DNA of 14,345 bases from JAFDVL01 sp043736395. Lineage in GTDB: Bacteria > Acidobacteriota > Blastocatellia > RBC074. The translations under genes and the position numbers were made by a program. This document shows positions 13,812 through 14,345 of this stretch, piece by piece; position 1 is the first letter of the stretch; each line of letters starts with the position of its first letter. The DNA lies in NCBI GenBank assembly GCA_043736395.1, contig JAYTCQ010000332.1:1-14345 (forward strand), written 5' to 3'. The notes below the pieces were generated by a model. The model saw only the letters and a program-made list of their open reading frames with translations, was not told the DNA's origin and did not search any database.

Positions 13812-14345
13812 TTAATGAAGGTCAATATCTCTGGTTGATAGTTTCTGCACGAACTCCAAAATGAAATCCGCTCTACTTTCTACAGACGCCAGAGGTAATT
13901 CAATCAGAGAATATCCGGCAGCTTCATAACACAAAACCATCGCTTCGAACGTGGCTTCGGATTCCTGAAACGTTTGCTTTCGCTCCGTATCGTTTTCATA
14001 AATTTCTTTCCAGGGCGGCGCTATTAAAACCTGCGGATTGTATCGGTAATGTTTTGTTGCTATGTGCAGATGAAGATTGTCTGTCAATCCAATCAGATTT
14101 GAGTATCCAAGCACATCAACAATTCCGCGATCAAAGAAAATAGGTTTCTGGTTATCCAAGTTTGAGCGATATGCCTGTATCTCCCGCGCCAGCATCAATT
14201 CTCGGTACGTCCGAACATCATCCCAGGGGAGGGCTGTTCCACCGATGCGAACCTGTTCCTGAATAATTTCGCGTCCCGCTTCAGTGATGCAGCGCATCCC
14301 GCGCCGTAGCAATTCATTCATGACGCTGGTTTTTCCTGAGCCAGG
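13812..14345 (-). CDS. AAA-type P-loop ATPase (AAA_28-like), 5' end outside the window
   Basis: The frame stays open to the right edge, giving 177 visible residues. It starts with PGSGKTSV, the end of a Walker A motif whose first residues lie beyond the window, so the real start is a short way to the right rather than at the internal ATG 14321-14319. Further landmarks are ITEAGREIIQEQ, FFDRGIVDVLGYSNL (a Walker-B-like Asp in FDRG), YENDTERKQTFQESEATFE and the closing YSLIELPLASVESRADFIL segment. This pattern fits small stand-alone P-loop NTPases of the AAA_28 (PF13521) group, related to nucleotide or small-molecule kinases such as the NadR kinase domain. The substrate is unknown. It is convergent with the CRTAC1-type gene and has no visible partner. 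Confidence 0.78.
   Translation of the reverse strand, partial: PGSGKTSVMNELLRRGMRCITEAGREIIQEQVRIGGTALPWDDVRTYRELMLAREIQAYRSNLDNQKPIFFDRGIVDVLGYSNLIGLTDNLHLHIATKHYRYNPQVLIAPPWKEIYENDTERKQTFQESEATFEAMVLCYEAAGYSLIELPLASVESRADFILEFVQKLSTRDIDLH

Overview
The window looks like chromosomal DNA of a heterotrophic, diderm (Gram-negative-type) bacterium. Six of the proteins carry N-terminal signal peptides. The gene mix (DUF1080 glycosidase, sulfatase, sialate O-acetylesterase, CRTAC1/ASPIC protein, S8 peptidase with short C-terminal repeats) and the palindrome-rich intergenic DNA suggest Acidobacteriota, perhaps Blastocatellia. Planctomycetota or Verrucomicrobiota remain possible. This assignment rests on recalled gene content, not on a marker gene.

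Left part (1-5245, + strand). The window opens inside a neutral ceramidase-like gene that appears frameshifted near base 75. It is followed by a compact run of four exported enzymes: a DUF1080/3-keto-disaccharide hydrolase-type protein, a formylglycine sulfatase (4-base ATGA overlap with the gene before it), a TIM-barrel sugar isomerase/epimerase-like protein (11-base gap) and a sialate O-acetylesterase-like SGNH esterase (53-base gap). Together they read as a periplasmic module that desulfates, deacetylates and cleaves a decorated glycan or glycoconjugate. No transporter, SusC/D pair or regulator is visible.

Middle part (5246-11222, - strand). A 77-base nested palindrome separates the glycan genes from a convergent gene for a membrane-bound HD-GYP/GAF/GGDEF protein of cyclic-di-GMP signalling. 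Upstream of it lie a 405-base intergenic stretch, a two-domain GNAT acetyltransferase and a secreted subtilisin-like protease ending in perfect GAVLAD hexapeptide repeats. An ungapped 41-base element (31 of 41 identical) lies upstream of both the HD-GYP gene and the protease gene, in the same orientation, and could be a common regulatory site.

Right part (11223-14345). A gene-free stretch of about 690 bases holds two repeat elements. The first is a 99-base element with 29-base inverted arms. Directly against its right arm sits a 192-base MITE-like element with 19-base terminal inverted repeats, an 8-base flanking direct repeat, and four internal GCTCC-NNN-GGAGC hairpins whose loops all differ. 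After it come a palindrome and a good sigma-70-type promoter for a secreted FG-GAP/ASPIC-UnbV (CRTAC1-type) protein. The window ends in a convergent AAA-type P-loop ATPase gene whose 5' end is cut off. No tRNA, rRNA, CRISPR array, transposase or prophage gene was seen.
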